Shown: in pieces, positions 47,057-56,406 of the stretch | Layout of the letters: each line of letters begins with the position of its first letter | Numbering within the stretch: position 1 is the stretch's first letter | Origin: Planctomycetota bacterium | GTDB lineage: Bacteria > Planctomycetota > UBA1135 > GCA-002748355 | Assembly: GCA_002748355.1 (NCBI GenBank) | Contig: PDSF01000027.1 | Coordinates: 194,414-258,413, forward strand | Direction: 5' to 3' | DNA: 64,000 nt | The notes under the pieces: generated by a model | What the model was told of the DNA's origin: nothing | Database searches by the model: none | Seen by the model: only the letters and a program-made list of their open reading frames with translations | Position numbers and translations under genes: made by a program

Positions 47057-47887
47057 ATGACTCCCAATCCCGCACCAGCCACCGAGACCCTCAGCCTTGA
47101 GCTCTGCCCCAGCGGCGTGCTCAAGGTCACTTTGCAGCGAGAACGGCGGCACAACGCCTTCAACGCCCAGGTCATCCAAGAACTCAGCGAAGCCTTTGGC
47201 TGGGCGGATCAAGCAGACGCAGTGCGGGTTGTCCTCTTACAAGGGGCTGGCCCCAGCTTTTCGGCCGGCGCCGACATCGAATGGATGCGGCAGCAAGGCA
47301 GCCTGGGACATGCCGAAAACGTCGAAAGCGCCCGCCAGATGGCATCCTGCTTCGAAGCCATCCATTCCTGCCGCAAGCCGGTCGTGGCGGCCGTCCATGG
47401 AGCCGCACTCGGTGGCGGCACCGGCCTCACCGCCGCCGCCGACATTGCCATCTGCGAAGAGAGCACGGTCTTTGGCTTCACGGAAGTTCGCCTCGGCATC
47501 CTGCCCGCGGTGATCTCCCCCTATGTGGTGGAGAAGCTCGGTAGCGCCCGCGCTCGCGCCCTCTTCCTCCTCGGTTCTCGCTTCCGCGGCCGCGAAGCCG
47601 AACGCCTGGGCTTGGTCTTCCGCTGCGTGCCCGATGGCCAGCTCGAAGCCGAAGTCGAAGGCTGCTTGGCAGAACTGAGCAAGGGGGCCCCTTCTGCCCT
47701 CATCGCCTCCAAGCGCTTGGCGCTATCGCTCAACACCTTGCCCCCAGCAGGCCGCATGGACTTCTGCGCTGAAGAAATCGCCCGCCAACGTGGCACCCTT
47801 GAGGCCCAGGAAGGCCTCGCCGCCTTTCTCGACAAGCGCCAAGCCAAGTGGATCCAGTCAGGCAGCAGCGAGGAAAAAAACGCATGA
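47057..47887 (+). CDS. Enoyl-CoA hydratase family, methylglutaconyl-CoA hydratase-like
   Basis: A 276-residue crotonase-fold enzyme that adds water to enoyl-CoA. The CoA and oxyanion elements are FSAGADIEWMRQQG near 72-85 and AAVHGAALGGGTGLTAAADIAI near 117-137, with a catalytic Glu in FGFTEVRLGILPAVISPYV. The GADxxWM pattern and coupling to a biotin carboxylase gene resemble LiuC of leucine degradation, so methylglutaconyl-CoA is a reasonable but unproven substrate. Its stop overlaps the next start as ATGA. A promoter should lie in the 258-bp gap upstream. Confidence 0.85.
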   Translation: MTPNPAPATETLSLELCPSGVLKVTLQRERRHNAFNAQVIQELSEAFGWADQADAVRVVLLQGAGPSFSAGADIEWMRQQGSLGHAENVESARQMASCFEAIHSCRKPVVAAVHGAALGGGTGLTAAADIAICEESTVFGFTEVRLGILPAVISPYVVEKLGSARARALFLLGSRFRGREAERLGLVFRCVPDGQLEAEVEGCLAELSKGAPSALIASKRLALSLNTLPPAGRMDFCAEEIARQRGTLEAQEGLAAFLDKRQAKWIQSGSSEEKNA

Positions 47888-49455
47888 GCCTCACGCCCTT
47901 CGATCGTGTCCTCGTCGCCAACCGCGGAGAGATCGCCGTGCGCGTCCTGCGCGGCATCCAAGAACTCGGGGGACACGGCATTGCCGTCTACTCCGAAGCC
48001 GACACCCGTGCCCTGCACGTGCGGCGCAGTGACGAAGCCCACCTGATTGGCCCCGCCGATCCGGGCCAGAGCTATCTGGACATTGGGAGCATCCTCGACG
48101 CCGCCAAGCAGAGTGGCGCCGAGGCCGTGCACCCCGGCTACGGCTTCCTCTCCGAGAACGCCGACTTCGCGCGCGCGGTCGAAGCTGCCGGCCTTGTCTT
48201 CATCGGCCCCAGCGCTGAGGCCATGGACGCCCTCGGCAGTAAGCGGGCGGCCAAAGAAATCGCCGAGAGTGCCGGCGTCCCCATCGTCCCCGGCTTCGAT
48301 GGCAAAAACGCCAGCAACGAGGAGTTCCTGGCCGCCGCCAAGCGCATTGGCTTCCCCCTCCTGGTCAAGGCCTCGGCTGGTGGTGGCGGCCGCGGCATGC
48401 GCCTGGTCACCCGCGAACAAGACTTCCTCGAAGCGCTCGACGCCGGACGTCGTGAGGCAGAGCAGGCCTTCGGCGACGACACCATGCTCTTGGAGAAGTA
48501 CCTGAAGCCTTCGCGCCACGTCGAAATCCAGATCGTCGGCGACGGCCGGGGCGGGGCCATCGCCCTCGGCGAACGCGAGTGCTCGGTGCAGCGGCGCCAT
48601 CAAAAGGTCTTGGAGGAATCTCCCTCACCGGCGCTCGACGAAGAGTTGCGCACCCGCATGCAGGACGCCGCAGTCGCCCTGGCCAAGAGCGTTCGCTACC
48701 GCAACGCTGGCACCGTGGAGTTCCTGGTCGACGAGTCGGGAGCATTCTATTTCCTGGAGGTCAACACCCGGCTCCAGGTCGAGCATCCGGTCACCGAGAT
48801 GGTCACCGGCCTCGACCTCGTGCACTTGCAGCTCGGCCTCGCAGCGGGGCAGCCGCTCGAAGAACTCGTGCCCGGTGGCCGCCCTGTGCTCCGCGGCCAC
48901 GCGCTCGAAGCGCGCATCTGCGCCGAAGATCCCGAGGCCGGCTTCCTCCCCATGGGCGGCCGACTCGAAATCTGCGTCGAACCCGCTGGCCCGGGAGTTC
49001 GCGTCGATAGCGGGGTCTACATGGGCTTCGAAGTCCCGGTCCACTACGACTCGATGCTGGCCAAGGTCATCGTCCACGCCCCCGACCGCGCCACCAGCCT
49101 CCTGCGCATGCAAGGCGTGCTCTCGCACTCGGCTTGGCTCGGCGTGCCCACCAACGTCGACTTCCTCCTCGGCGTCATCGCCCACCCCGCCTTCCAGGCG
49201 GGCGAGCTGCGCACCGATTTCCTTGAGGTCTATGAGGAGCTGGATCCCTCGAAGCGGAGCGGGGCCAAGCCCTTGCCAGATGAGGCCCTGATCGCGGCGG
49301 CGCTTGCCGGCGCCTTTCGCCATGGGGAAGGACCGGCGCTGGAGAAGAGCGGCACGAAGAGCGATCCGCATTCACCCTGGGATGCCGGCGATCACTATCG
49401 GCTAGGGAGAGGCCACTTGGGAGCGGCGCAAGCCGACGGGAGGAAGCAGGCATGA
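47884..49455 (+). CDS. Biotin carboxylase subunit of an acyl-CoA carboxylase
   Basis: A 523-residue biotin carboxylase that carboxylates biotin with bicarbonate and ATP. It starts RVLVANRGEIAVRVLRG, has the VHPGYGFLSENADFARAV element, the ATP-grasp loop KASAGGGGRGMRLV near 163, RHVEIQIVGDG, the ECSVQRRHQKVLEESPSP stretch near 230, and the catalytic EVNTRLQVEHPVTEMVTGLD near 290. The C-terminus ends without a biotin domain, whereas methylcrotonyl- and propionyl-CoA carboxylase alpha chains normally fuse both. It overlaps the biotin-carrier gene by 4 nt. Context with the hydratase suggests branched-chain acyl-CoA breakdown. Confidence 0.92.
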   Translation: MSLTPFDRVLVANRGEIAVRVLRGIQELGGHGIAVYSEADTRALHVRRSDEAHLIGPADPGQSYLDIGSILDAAKQSGAEAVHPGYGFLSENADFARAVEAAGLVFIGPSAEAMDALGSKRAAKEIAESAGVPIVPGFDGKNASNEEFLAAAKRIGFPLLVKASAGGGGRGMRLVTREQDFLEALDAGRREAEQAFGDDTMLLEKYLKPSRHVEIQIVGDGRGGAIALGERECSVQRRHQKVLEESPSPALDEELRTRMQDAAVALAKSVRYRNAGTVEFLVDESGAFYFLEVNTRLQVEHPVTEMVTGLDLVHLQLGLAAGQPLEELVPGGRPVLRGHALEARICAEDPEAGFLPMGGRLEICVEPAGPGVRVDSGVYMGFEVPVHYDSMLAKVIVHAPDRATSLLRMQGVLSHSAWLGVPTNVDFLLGVIAHPAFQAGELRTDFLEVYEELDPSKRSGAKPLPDEALIAAALAGAFRHGEGPALEKSGTKSDPHSPWDAGDHYRLGRGHLGAAQADGRKQA

Positions 49456-49955
49456 AAAAGCTACCCAGCCACGTTCTCGTCGATGGCGAAGAACTCGCCC
49501 TCTCGGCCCTACCCAAGGGCGAAGGACGCTACGAACTGCGCATCGGCGCCCGGCGCGTTCTGGTCCAGGCCATGGCTCTCGGGCGCGAGGGCTTCTCCTT
49601 CACCACAGAAGACGGGGTAACCCACCGCGCACAGGCAGCGGCCCTGGGCGATGACCTCCAAGTTCGGGTCGACGGGCAGAGCTATCGCCTGCAAAGCGCC
49701 GAGCAAGTCGGCGGCAGCAGCGGCGAAGAACGCGACCCCTCCCGCATCGTCGCCCCAATGACCGGAACCGTGGTCAAGGTCCTGGTCGCGGTGGGAGACC
49801 GTGTCGAGGCGGAGCAAGACGTCGCAGTGCTCACGGCGATGAAGATGGAGCATCGCCTACGGGCACCACGCCAGGGAGTCGTCGCAGAGCTAGCCGCAGT
49901 GGCCGGCGAGACCTTGGAAGCGGGCTCCTTGCTGCTGCGGCTCGAAGAAGAATAG
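49452..49955 (+). CDS. Biotin carboxyl carrier subunit
   Basis: A 167-residue protein whose last 75 residues are a biotinyl domain (APMTGTVVKVLVAVGDRVEA, then the biotin site AMKMEHRLRAP with Lys near 131). The first 80 residues are a small beta-rich region like the BT domain that joins carrier and carboxylase in fused alpha chains, so this gene looks like the detached C-terminal part of such a protein. It overlaps the biotin carboxylase by 4 nt and has AGGAAG upstream. The carboxyltransferase subunit that should complete the enzyme is not in the window. Confidence 0.9.
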   Translation: MKKLPSHVLVDGEELALSALPKGEGRYELRIGARRVLVQAMALGREGFSFTTEDGVTHRAQAAALGDDLQVRVDGQSYRLQSAEQVGGSSGEERDPSRIVAPMTGTVVKVLVAVGDRVEAEQDVAVLTAMKMEHRLRAPRQGVVAELAAVAGETLEAGSLLLRLEEE

Positions 49956-50091
49956 CCAGGGAGCCCTAAGAGAAAGCGACGCAGCGACAAGCAGCCGAGT
50001 TCGCGATAGATTTCAGCAGGAGATCCTTGGGAGCCAGGGAAGCACTGTCATCGAGCTTGCCACGCCTCCACCGGAACCTTCCAAGAATTGG

Positions 50092-51774
50092 GTGCCGGCG
50101 GCGGCCATACAAGCGCTCCCGCTCTGTTATCTTGTGCGCTCTCTTCGCCGCGATGTCCCCTTGGCCCGACCCCATCCCCAGCTCGAACGCCTGGGCTGGG
50201 TGCTCCTAAGCATCTGGCTCCTCTCCCAGGTCTGGATGCCTGCATGGTTTCCCTCGCAGGACGGCCCCCTGCACGTCTACATCGCCTCGCTGATGCGCGT
50301 GCTCGAAAGCGAGCAGACGGAACTCCTCGGTCGCTACTTCGCCTTCAACCAAGAGATCGAACCCAATATCGCGGCCCACTATCTGCTTGAACAGATGCTG
50401 GCCTTCCTAGCGCCACAGGATGTCGAGAAGCTACTCGTCTCACTCTATGTCATCCTGATTCTGGGCGGAGCCCGCTACGCAGTGTGGGCGATCGAACCGC
50501 GGGCAAGCTTCGTGGGGCTGCTCTTCCTGCCCTTCACCCTCGGCTATTTCGTGCACAAGGGCTTTTACAACTACTGCCTCGGCACGGCTCTCTTCCTCTG
50601 GGGCCTGGGCTTCTGGTGGCGGCACTGCCAGCAGCGACGGCTCATCCCCTATCTGCTCTTCGCGCTCCTCATCGGCCTCACGACCATCACCCACCTCTTC
50701 GCTGTGATGATGCTCGCGCTGGTCATCGGCCTCGCTCGTTTCGGGCGCATGCTGATCGAAGCACGACCCCAGGGGCTTGCCGCACTGCGCTCCTTTGCTC
50801 TGGACGGGACGTGGACGCTGCTGGCCTTCCTGCCCGGCATCATCGCCGCCCTGGACTTCTTCAGTCGCTATGCCCTGACCGATGTCGGCTCTGCGCCACG
50901 CGGCCGCCTGTATCTGGCTCAGCAGCTGCTAACCGCACTCCCGCTCCACTCCTTCCACGACCAAGAGTATCTGGTCGCATTGCCGCTGCTCCTGCTGGTG
51001 GCGGTGCTTGCCAGCTACCGGACCTGGCTCTTCCTGCGGTCGCGTCAGCTCCAAACCGCCGATGCCCTGCTGCTTCCACTGCTGGTCCTGCTCGTACTCT
51101 ACTTCTCCAACGACCTGACGACACGTGATGTCCCGGTTTGGAAGAGGATGCTCCCCTTCATCCACTTCGTCGGACTGCTGTGGCTGGCAGCGCGGCCATG
51201 GGGGGCGCGTGCGGCCCGCAGCATCCTCGCCATCGCACTCGTAACAGCTATTGGCAGCGGACTGCTCCGCTTCCAGAGCTACTCGCAAATTGACCAGCTC
51301 ACCGGCGAGTATCTAGCCTGCGCCGAGCAGGTCCACGCTGGCGAGACCCTCCTGGCTGTGCACTTGCACCGACCAGAATACGAATCTCGACAAAGACTGA
51401 GTTCCATCGATTGGGTCGACCCCTATCGACACATGAGTGCGCGCATCGCGCTGATGCGCAACGCCGTGGACCTGCGCGCCTCCATCATCTCCCGCGAGTG
51501 CTACGGCTACTTTCCAATTGTGTACCGGCGGGACCACGACCCCTATCGCCTGCTCGGCCCGTTCCTCGAATCCGTGCCGCCCCCGATCCGTCTCGCGGAT
51601 TACGCGAGTTCGGGTGAATGGATCGACAAGGTCCTCGTCTGGGGACCGGCCGAGGACTCCAGCAACAACAGCCCCGCCACGACCCAGCTCAAGGACGAAC
51701 TCAACTCTCACTATGAGCTGGTCTGGTCGTCGACTCGGCGCAGCAAGCTGGAACTCTACAAACGCCGCGACTGA
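50092..51774 (+). CDS. Polytopic membrane protein of unknown function (possible GT-C type glycosyltransferase)
   Basis: A 560-residue protein with about ten membrane segments between residues 35 and 400 and a C-terminal soluble part of about 150 residues. The first large loop, after segment one, has WFPSQDGPLHVYIASLM, with an Asp soon after a membrane segment, a layout like GT-C glycosyltransferases such as ArnT, but no clear signature. The GTG start at 50092 has no strong ribosome site; internal starts are possible. The neighbours are a biotin carrier gene and a metallophosphoesterase, which do not explain it. Confidence 0.65.
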   Translation: MPAAAIQALPLCYLVRSLRRDVPLARPHPQLERLGWVLLSIWLLSQVWMPAWFPSQDGPLHVYIASLMRVLESEQTELLGRYFAFNQEIEPNIAAHYLLEQMLAFLAPQDVEKLLVSLYVILILGGARYAVWAIEPRASFVGLLFLPFTLGYFVHKGFYNYCLGTALFLWGLGFWWRHCQQRRLIPYLLFALLIGLTTITHLFAVMMLALVIGLARFGRMLIEARPQGLAALRSFALDGTWTLLAFLPGIIAALDFFSRYALTDVGSAPRGRLYLAQQLLTALPLHSFHDQEYLVALPLLLLVAVLASYRTWLFLRSRQLQTADALLLPLLVLLVLYFSNDLTTRDVPVWKRMLPFIHFVGLLWLAARPWGARAARSILAIALVTAIGSGLLRFQSYSQIDQLTGEYLACAEQVHAGETLLAVHLHRPEYESRQRLSSIDWVDPYRHMSARIALMRNAVDLRASIISRECYGYFPIVYRRDHDPYRLLGPFLESVPPPIRLADYASSGEWIDKVLVWGPAEDSSNNSPATTQLKDELNSHYELVWSSTRRSKLELYKRRD

Positions 51775-51902
51775 AGCTTGCCGCGACGACTCACGATCAC
51801 GGGGGGATCTCGCGCCTAGAGTCAGACTTGGAGTTCGGCATCGCTGTCGCGTGGACAAAAGCACGCGCTTCGAGCCCTGCCCTGTCCATATCATGCCCAG
51901 CG

Positions 51903-52850
51903 ATGACCCAAGATTACCTGACGCAAAAACCTCGCAGCCACTCGCGCGGGATTGGAACCCTGTTCCTAAGCCTTGCCATGATTCTCGGCATCTGCTGGAT
52001 CGCTGGCCGCAATATATGGGCAGATGGACCGCGCTGGCTGACGACGCCGGTGGATGAGATCCAGCTGAAACCGGGAAGCTTGCGCGTCGCAGTGATCGGC
52101 GACATCCAGAATGCCTTCTCTGAGTTCGCGGATCTGCAGGGCAAGATCGCTGAGCTGAAACCGGACCTGCTCCTGCAACTCGGCGATACCGTCAACAACG
52201 CCAAGCCCGGTCGCTACGCGGCGCTGCATAGCTCCGTGCGCGCCCATGGACCGGGCGTGCCGATCTTGGCGGTGCCTGGCAACCACGACCTCCGCCGTGC
52301 AGACGACTCGCTCGACCTCTACCGGGAATGGATCGGGCCCACTGAATGGCGGCTCGATCACGAAGGCTGGAGGATCCTCGGCCTCAACAACGCCACAGGC
52401 GAACTCAGCGTGGCCAGCCAGCAACTGTTGAAGGAATCCGCCGCCGAGCCCCCCAAACTCGGCCTCATCGTCCTCGCCCACCGCCCGGAATCAGCCCCCC
52501 TCAACCCAGCGCCAAGGGTGCAGTTCGCCGGTCACGTCCACAGCAGCAAGGGCTTTGTCGATCCCGCTGGAACACGGCACATCCACCTAGGCAACAACTG
52601 TGACCGCAGCCACGACGCCGACCCCAGCGACCTGCCAACCGTGGGGCTCTTGTCCCTAGACCCTGACGGCAAGATCGAATGGGATGAGCAATACACCGTC
52701 CCACGCAAAGTCCATGTGAAGGAGGAGCTGCGACGCCTGGTCGGCGGCTCGATCTATCCGGCCATGCGCGAGTATCCTCCCCTATTTGGCGCACTCATCG
52801 CAGGGTTCCTTGCCGCTGGGGCTTGGTTTTGGCGGAAGGCGCTCAGCTGA
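51903..52850 (+). CDS. Membrane-anchored metallophosphoesterase
   Basis: A 315-residue protein with an N-terminal membrane segment (about 17-35) and a calcineurin-like phosphoesterase domain from about 60 to 270. Metal-binding motifs run in order: VIGDIQNA (GD-x-Q rather than the usual D-x-H), LQLGDTVNN, VPGNHDLR, a His in VLAHRPE, and AGHVHSS. The ATG at 51903 is the best start; a longer frame from 51828 is possible. A C-terminal membrane segment (LIAGFLAAGAWFW) anchors the other end, so the domain probably lies outside the cytoplasm. Substrate unknown. Confidence 0.85.
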   Translation: MTQDYLTQKPRSHSRGIGTLFLSLAMILGICWIAGRNIWADGPRWLTTPVDEIQLKPGSLRVAVIGDIQNAFSEFADLQGKIAELKPDLLLQLGDTVNNAKPGRYAALHSSVRAHGPGVPILAVPGNHDLRRADDSLDLYREWIGPTEWRLDHEGWRILGLNNATGELSVASQQLLKESAAEPPKLGLIVLAHRPESAPLNPAPRVQFAGHVHSSKGFVDPAGTRHIHLGNNCDRSHDADPSDLPTVGLLSLDPDGKIEWDEQYTVPRKVHVKEELRRLVGGSIYPAMREYPPLFGALIAGFLAAGAWFWRKALS

Positions 52851-52875
52851 CGCCGCGCCTACGCCGCGGCCAGGC

Positions 52876-53796
52876 TCAAAAGCCCCAGAGCTTCACTTCT
52901 AGCTCCAGCTCGACCCCCGAATGCTCGCGCACCCGTTGGCGCACACGTTCCACCAACTCCATAAGCTGCCGGGCACTGCCATCGCCCTTATTGACAAAGT
53001 AGTTGGCGTGTTTGGTCGACACCTCGATGTCGCCGACGGCGCTGCCCTTGAGTCCGGCGGCATCGATCAGACGCCCAGCGCTACCGCCCTCGGGGTTTTT
53101 GAAGATGCAGCCGCAGCTGCGCTCGGAAACCGGCTGCGTTCGGTTGCGCTCTTTGAGCATGCTCTCCATGCGTTTTTGGATCTCGAGAGCGTTTCCTGGC
53201 TGAAGGGCAAAGGTGGCGGTCGTCACCAAGGCATCCCCCAGCCCCCCGTCGCGGTAGCGCGGAGTGCAATCCGCACGCTCTAGGGTCTGCAAACTCCCTG
53301 CGGCATCGATGATGCGCAGGCTTTCCAGTGTGTCGAAGCACTCGCCGTACTTGGTGCCGGCGTTCATCGCCACGGCCCCGCCGACCTGGGCCGGGATGCC
53401 AATTAGATGCTCGAGGCCGCTGAGCTTGGCCTCCTTGGCCATACGCAGCAAGGTAGGCAGACTCGCGCCGGCCGAGGCGATGAGCCGGGTCCCGTCCCGA
53501 ACCACGCGCCGCCACTGCCCGAGGTAGAGCACGACCCCATCCACGCCATCGTCGCTGATTAAGAGGTTGCTCCCACCCCCGAGAAAATGCAGGGCTAGCC
53601 CACGTTCGTGGCAAACGCGCACGACATGAGCGGCATCCTCCTCGGCCCAGGGCTCGATGAAGACCGCAGCCTTGCCGCCAAGCTTGAGATGGGAGTGCTT
53701 GCCAAGGGGGACAGCTTCGCGGATCACCCCCTTCCAGCCCTCTCCATCCCGGCCCTCGATCTCACTCGTCTCGAACCAATGCCTTGACCACTCCAT
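52876..53796 (-). CDS. murB: UDP-N-acetylenolpyruvoylglucosamine reductase MurB
   Basis: MurB reduces enolpyruvyl-UDP-GlcNAc to UDP-MurNAc using NADPH and FAD. Signatures: LKLGGKAAVFIEP, FAD-binding FLGGGSNLLISDDGVDG near 65-80, IGIPAQVGGAVAMNAGTKYGE near 130, a C-terminal CGCIFKNPEGGSAGRLID, STKHANYFVN. The usual catalytic Ser in the GSxFKNP motif is Cys here. Length, 306 residues, fits. The ATG at 53796 has GGGAG 6 nt upstream and lies inside the end of murC (35-nt overlap). It is the last gene of the cell-wall cluster. Confidence 0.93.
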   Translation of the reverse strand: MEWSRHWFETSEIEGRDGEGWKGVIREAVPLGKHSHLKLGGKAAVFIEPWAEEDAAHVVRVCHERGLALHFLGGGSNLLISDDGVDGVVLYLGQWRRVVRDGTRLIASAGASLPTLLRMAKEAKLSGLEHLIGIPAQVGGAVAMNAGTKYGECFDTLESLRIIDAAGSLQTLERADCTPRYRDGGLGDALVTTATFALQPGNALEIQKRMESMLKERNRTQPVSERSCGCIFKNPEGGSAGRLIDAAGLKGSAVGDIEVSTKHANYFVNKGDGSARQLMELVERVRQRVREHSGVELELEVKLWGF

Positions 53797-55171
53797 CCAG
53801 CTCTCCCGCTCCAAGCACCAGCGGCAATGGCCTGGCATCGCCCGCGCCCGCGCTATCTGATTCTTTCAATACCTGCTGTAGGCAGCTCCCGAGGCGCTCG
53901 ACTTTGCCAACAGCCTCGGCCTTGCCCCCGTACGCCCGAATGGCTGCCGCCAGGTCGCCCGACGATACGCCATGGTCCTGATCCGGATCTTCCCGTGCGG
54001 CAAAGATATCCGCGATCAAACAACGATCGGCCGAGGCCAAGACCTTGGCGAAATCCTCGAGCAAACACCGCGTGCGCGAGTGCTGATGCGGCTGGAAGGC
54101 CACGCAGAGCGGCCGGCCGGGAAAAGCGCTGCGCACCGTCTCGAGCACGGCAGCGATCTCCGAGGGGTGATGGGCATAGTCGAAGAGCAGGGGCCCATGA
54201 CGGGTTTCGATGCACTCCAGACGCCGGGCCACTCCGGGGAAAGCTGCTAGCCCCTCAGCTGCCCCCGGCGCATACGCGCCGCAGAGCGAAGCTGCAGCGA
54301 GGGCAAACAGCGCATTGGTCGCTTGGAAGCGCCCGAGCACCCGCAGCGAAGTTCGCGGCAGAAGATGCCCGAAGAGCTGCGGCCGGAACGACACCCGCCC
54401 CGATTCAAACAGCAGTTCCTCGGCGGAGACATCCTGGCCAGCGCCGATGCGGTACACGCATACCCCTGCTCGCACCTGGCTGAGCGCCTCCGCAGGCACC
54501 GTCTCGTGCGCGAGAACGCTCCCCCCCGCAGGCACGCCTGCAGCAAAGCGCGCGAAGGACTGCACCAGCTCGTCGAGACTCGCATAGCAGTCGAAGTGGT
54601 CCACTTCGATGTTGAGCAGAACCGCAACATGGGGCTGCAACTCATGGAAGGAGCGATTGAACTCACAGCTCTCAAGCACGAGGAAGGGCGAGCCGCCAGC
54701 GTAGCCATTGCCGCCCAGCTCGGGGACATCCGCCCCCACCAAGAAGGAGGGGTCCAACGCTCCCCCACGCATCGCCGCCACCGTCAGCGCTGTCGTCGAA
54801 GTCTTGCCGTGTGTGCCGGCGACGGCGACGGTCTTGAGCTGCCGCGACAGATCGCCAAGCGCAGCGGCGTAGAGCTTGCAATCGCTGCCGGAGGCGAGGC
54901 CCTCTTGCCATTCCTCGTGGCTCTCCGGCACAGCGGCAGAACGCACGACCAGAGCCTCTGCGGCGCCAAAGCCACGAAGGCGCCGCCCGACCTCGACATT
55001 GAGACCAAGCCCACGCAGTCGCTGGACATGGGGGGTTTCATGGTCATCGCTGCCACTCACCTCCACCCCCAGCCCGTGCAGAAGCAGGGCCAAGCCACTC
55101 ATGCCCGAGCCGCCGACGCCAATCAGGTGGGCCCGTTTGGGCCAGCAGCTTGTTTCGCTAGTGCTGCTCAT
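53762..55171 (-). CDS. murC: UDP-N-acetylmuramate--L-alanine ligase MurC
   Basis: MurC adds L-alanine to UDP-MurNAc with ATP. The N-terminal HLIGVGGSGMSGLALLLHG is the family start; the ATP loop is AGTHGKTSTTALT near 118; LESCEFNRSFHEL and LNIEVDHFDCY mark the catalytic middle domain, and DYAHHPSEI with FQPHQHSRTR the C-terminal domain. Length, 469 residues, is normal. The ATG at 55171 has GGAG 8 nt upstream and shares a base with the murG stop. Confidence 0.95.
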   Translation of the reverse strand: MSSTSETSCWPKRAHLIGVGGSGMSGLALLLHGLGVEVSGSDDHETPHVQRLRGLGLNVEVGRRLRGFGAAEALVVRSAAVPESHEEWQEGLASGSDCKLYAAALGDLSRQLKTVAVAGTHGKTSTTALTVAAMRGGALDPSFLVGADVPELGGNGYAGGSPFLVLESCEFNRSFHELQPHVAVLLNIEVDHFDCYASLDELVQSFARFAAGVPAGGSVLAHETVPAEALSQVRAGVCVYRIGAGQDVSAEELLFESGRVSFRPQLFGHLLPRTSLRVLGRFQATNALFALAAASLCGAYAPGAAEGLAAFPGVARRLECIETRHGPLLFDYAHHPSEIAAVLETVRSAFPGRPLCVAFQPHQHSRTRCLLEDFAKVLASADRCLIADIFAAREDPDQDHGVSSGDLAAAIRAYGGKAEAVGKVERLGSCLQQVLKESDSAGAGDARPLPLVLGAGELDGVVKALVRDE

Positions 55172-56307
55172 CAACTCGGCTCCAGCAGTGTTTCCGGCAC
55201 CAGCTCGCCCAACTCACAGAGGATCTCGCGAAGAGCATCCGGACGTCCAAGCGAAGCAGCGTTGGCGCCGATAGTCTGCAGAAGTTCCTCCGAAGCCAAG
55301 AGTTCAGCAAGCATTGCTGCCGCCTCGTCACTGGGGAGTTTCTCCTCACGAAGCACTCGTGCAGCCCCTCGCTCCGCAAACCACTGGGCATTGCGCCCCT
55401 GGTGGTCATCACGGTGCCAGGGATACGGCACGACGACGGAAGGCTTGCCTGCTGCCGCCAGTTCCAAGAGCGTCATCGCTCCCCCGCGGCAAAGCACCAG
55501 GTCCGAAAGGGACAGCAGATCTCCGATTTGCGAGCTGAAGCCGAGCACTGTGGCCGCCAAGCCAGCCGTCTCCCAAGCTTTGCGAGCTTCCTCTTCACGC
55601 CCTGGGCCACTGATGTGGAGGAAACTCCAACCGCGACGCTGCGCAGCGGGGATCGAGGCCAGAAGCAGGGGAAGCTTAGTGTTGAGCGCTCGAGCACCCT
55701 GGCTACCCCCGACGATCAGTAGGGTGCGCTGCGCGTCTTCCGGAAGCCCCAGACTCTCGACCAGACGGGCACGATCTTCCGGGCTGCGACGCCGAAGGAT
55801 TTCTGGGCGAAGCGGCATGCCCGTCACGACCGCTCGTGCCCGCACGCGTGAAGGAAGCTCTTCCCGCGTCTCGTCGAAGGCTAAAAAGCTGCGCTGGGCA
55901 AGGCGCGCCAAGAGGCGATTGGCCTGGCCAGGAACCAGGTTTTGCTCCAGAACGACCAAGGGCAGCCCCATTGTGCGCGCGGCAAGAGCCCCGGGGAGGG
56001 CTCCCCGCCCCCCCAAGGCAACGACCAGCTGCGCCTCAAAATCCCGCAGGGCACGGCGGGCATGCTGCGTCGCCCGCAGCATCGAAAGCGGCAGGCGCAG
56101 GCGCCCGTTCGCCAGCGGCACCGTATGCTGCGCTAGGCCAGGATACGCCTCGAGCACCCGCTGCTCGACCGAGCGCCCCGGACGCAGCAGAAGCGCCGAA
56201 TGTCCCTCGGCCAGGAGAGCCCGAGCCAACTCGAGACCGGGGACGAGGTGCCCACCACTGCCGCCTCCGCTCAGAACGACCCGCAGGCCCGTTTCCGCCC
56301 TTCGCAT
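55171..56307 (-). CDS. murG: UDP-GlcNAc:lipid I transferase MurG
   Basis: MurG makes lipid II at the inner membrane face. The N-terminal glycine-rich loop VLSGGGSGGHLVPGLELA and the second motif GGRGALPG are typical, as are EQNLVPGQANRLLAR, VGGSQGARALN near 200, and the donor-binding CRGGAMTLLELAAAGKPSVVVPYP near 280, where the catalytic Glu lies. Length, 378 residues, is slightly long. GGGGAGG lies 7 nt before the ATG. The gap to the LysM gene upstream is 99 nt, the largest in this part of the cluster. Confidence 0.95.
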   Translation of the reverse strand: MRRAETGLRVVLSGGGSGGHLVPGLELARALLAEGHSALLLRPGRSVEQRVLEAYPGLAQHTVPLANGRLRLPLSMLRATQHARRALRDFEAQLVVALGGRGALPGALAARTMGLPLVVLEQNLVPGQANRLLARLAQRSFLAFDETREELPSRVRARAVVTGMPLRPEILRRRSPEDRARLVESLGLPEDAQRTLLIVGGSQGARALNTKLPLLLASIPAAQRRGWSFLHISGPGREEEARKAWETAGLAATVLGFSSQIGDLLSLSDLVLCRGGAMTLLELAAAGKPSVVVPYPWHRDDHQGRNAQWFAERGAARVLREEKLPSDEAAAMLAELLASEELLQTIGANAASLGRPDALREILCELGELVPETLLEPS

Positions 56308-56406
56308 CCCAGGACCTCCCCAGCCTTCCTTACGAGATCCTCCTGAATGAGCCGCTAGGCAGCCGGCGCCAAAGGAGCCAAGAGCGCAGGAGGAAACGCT
56401 ACGCCA

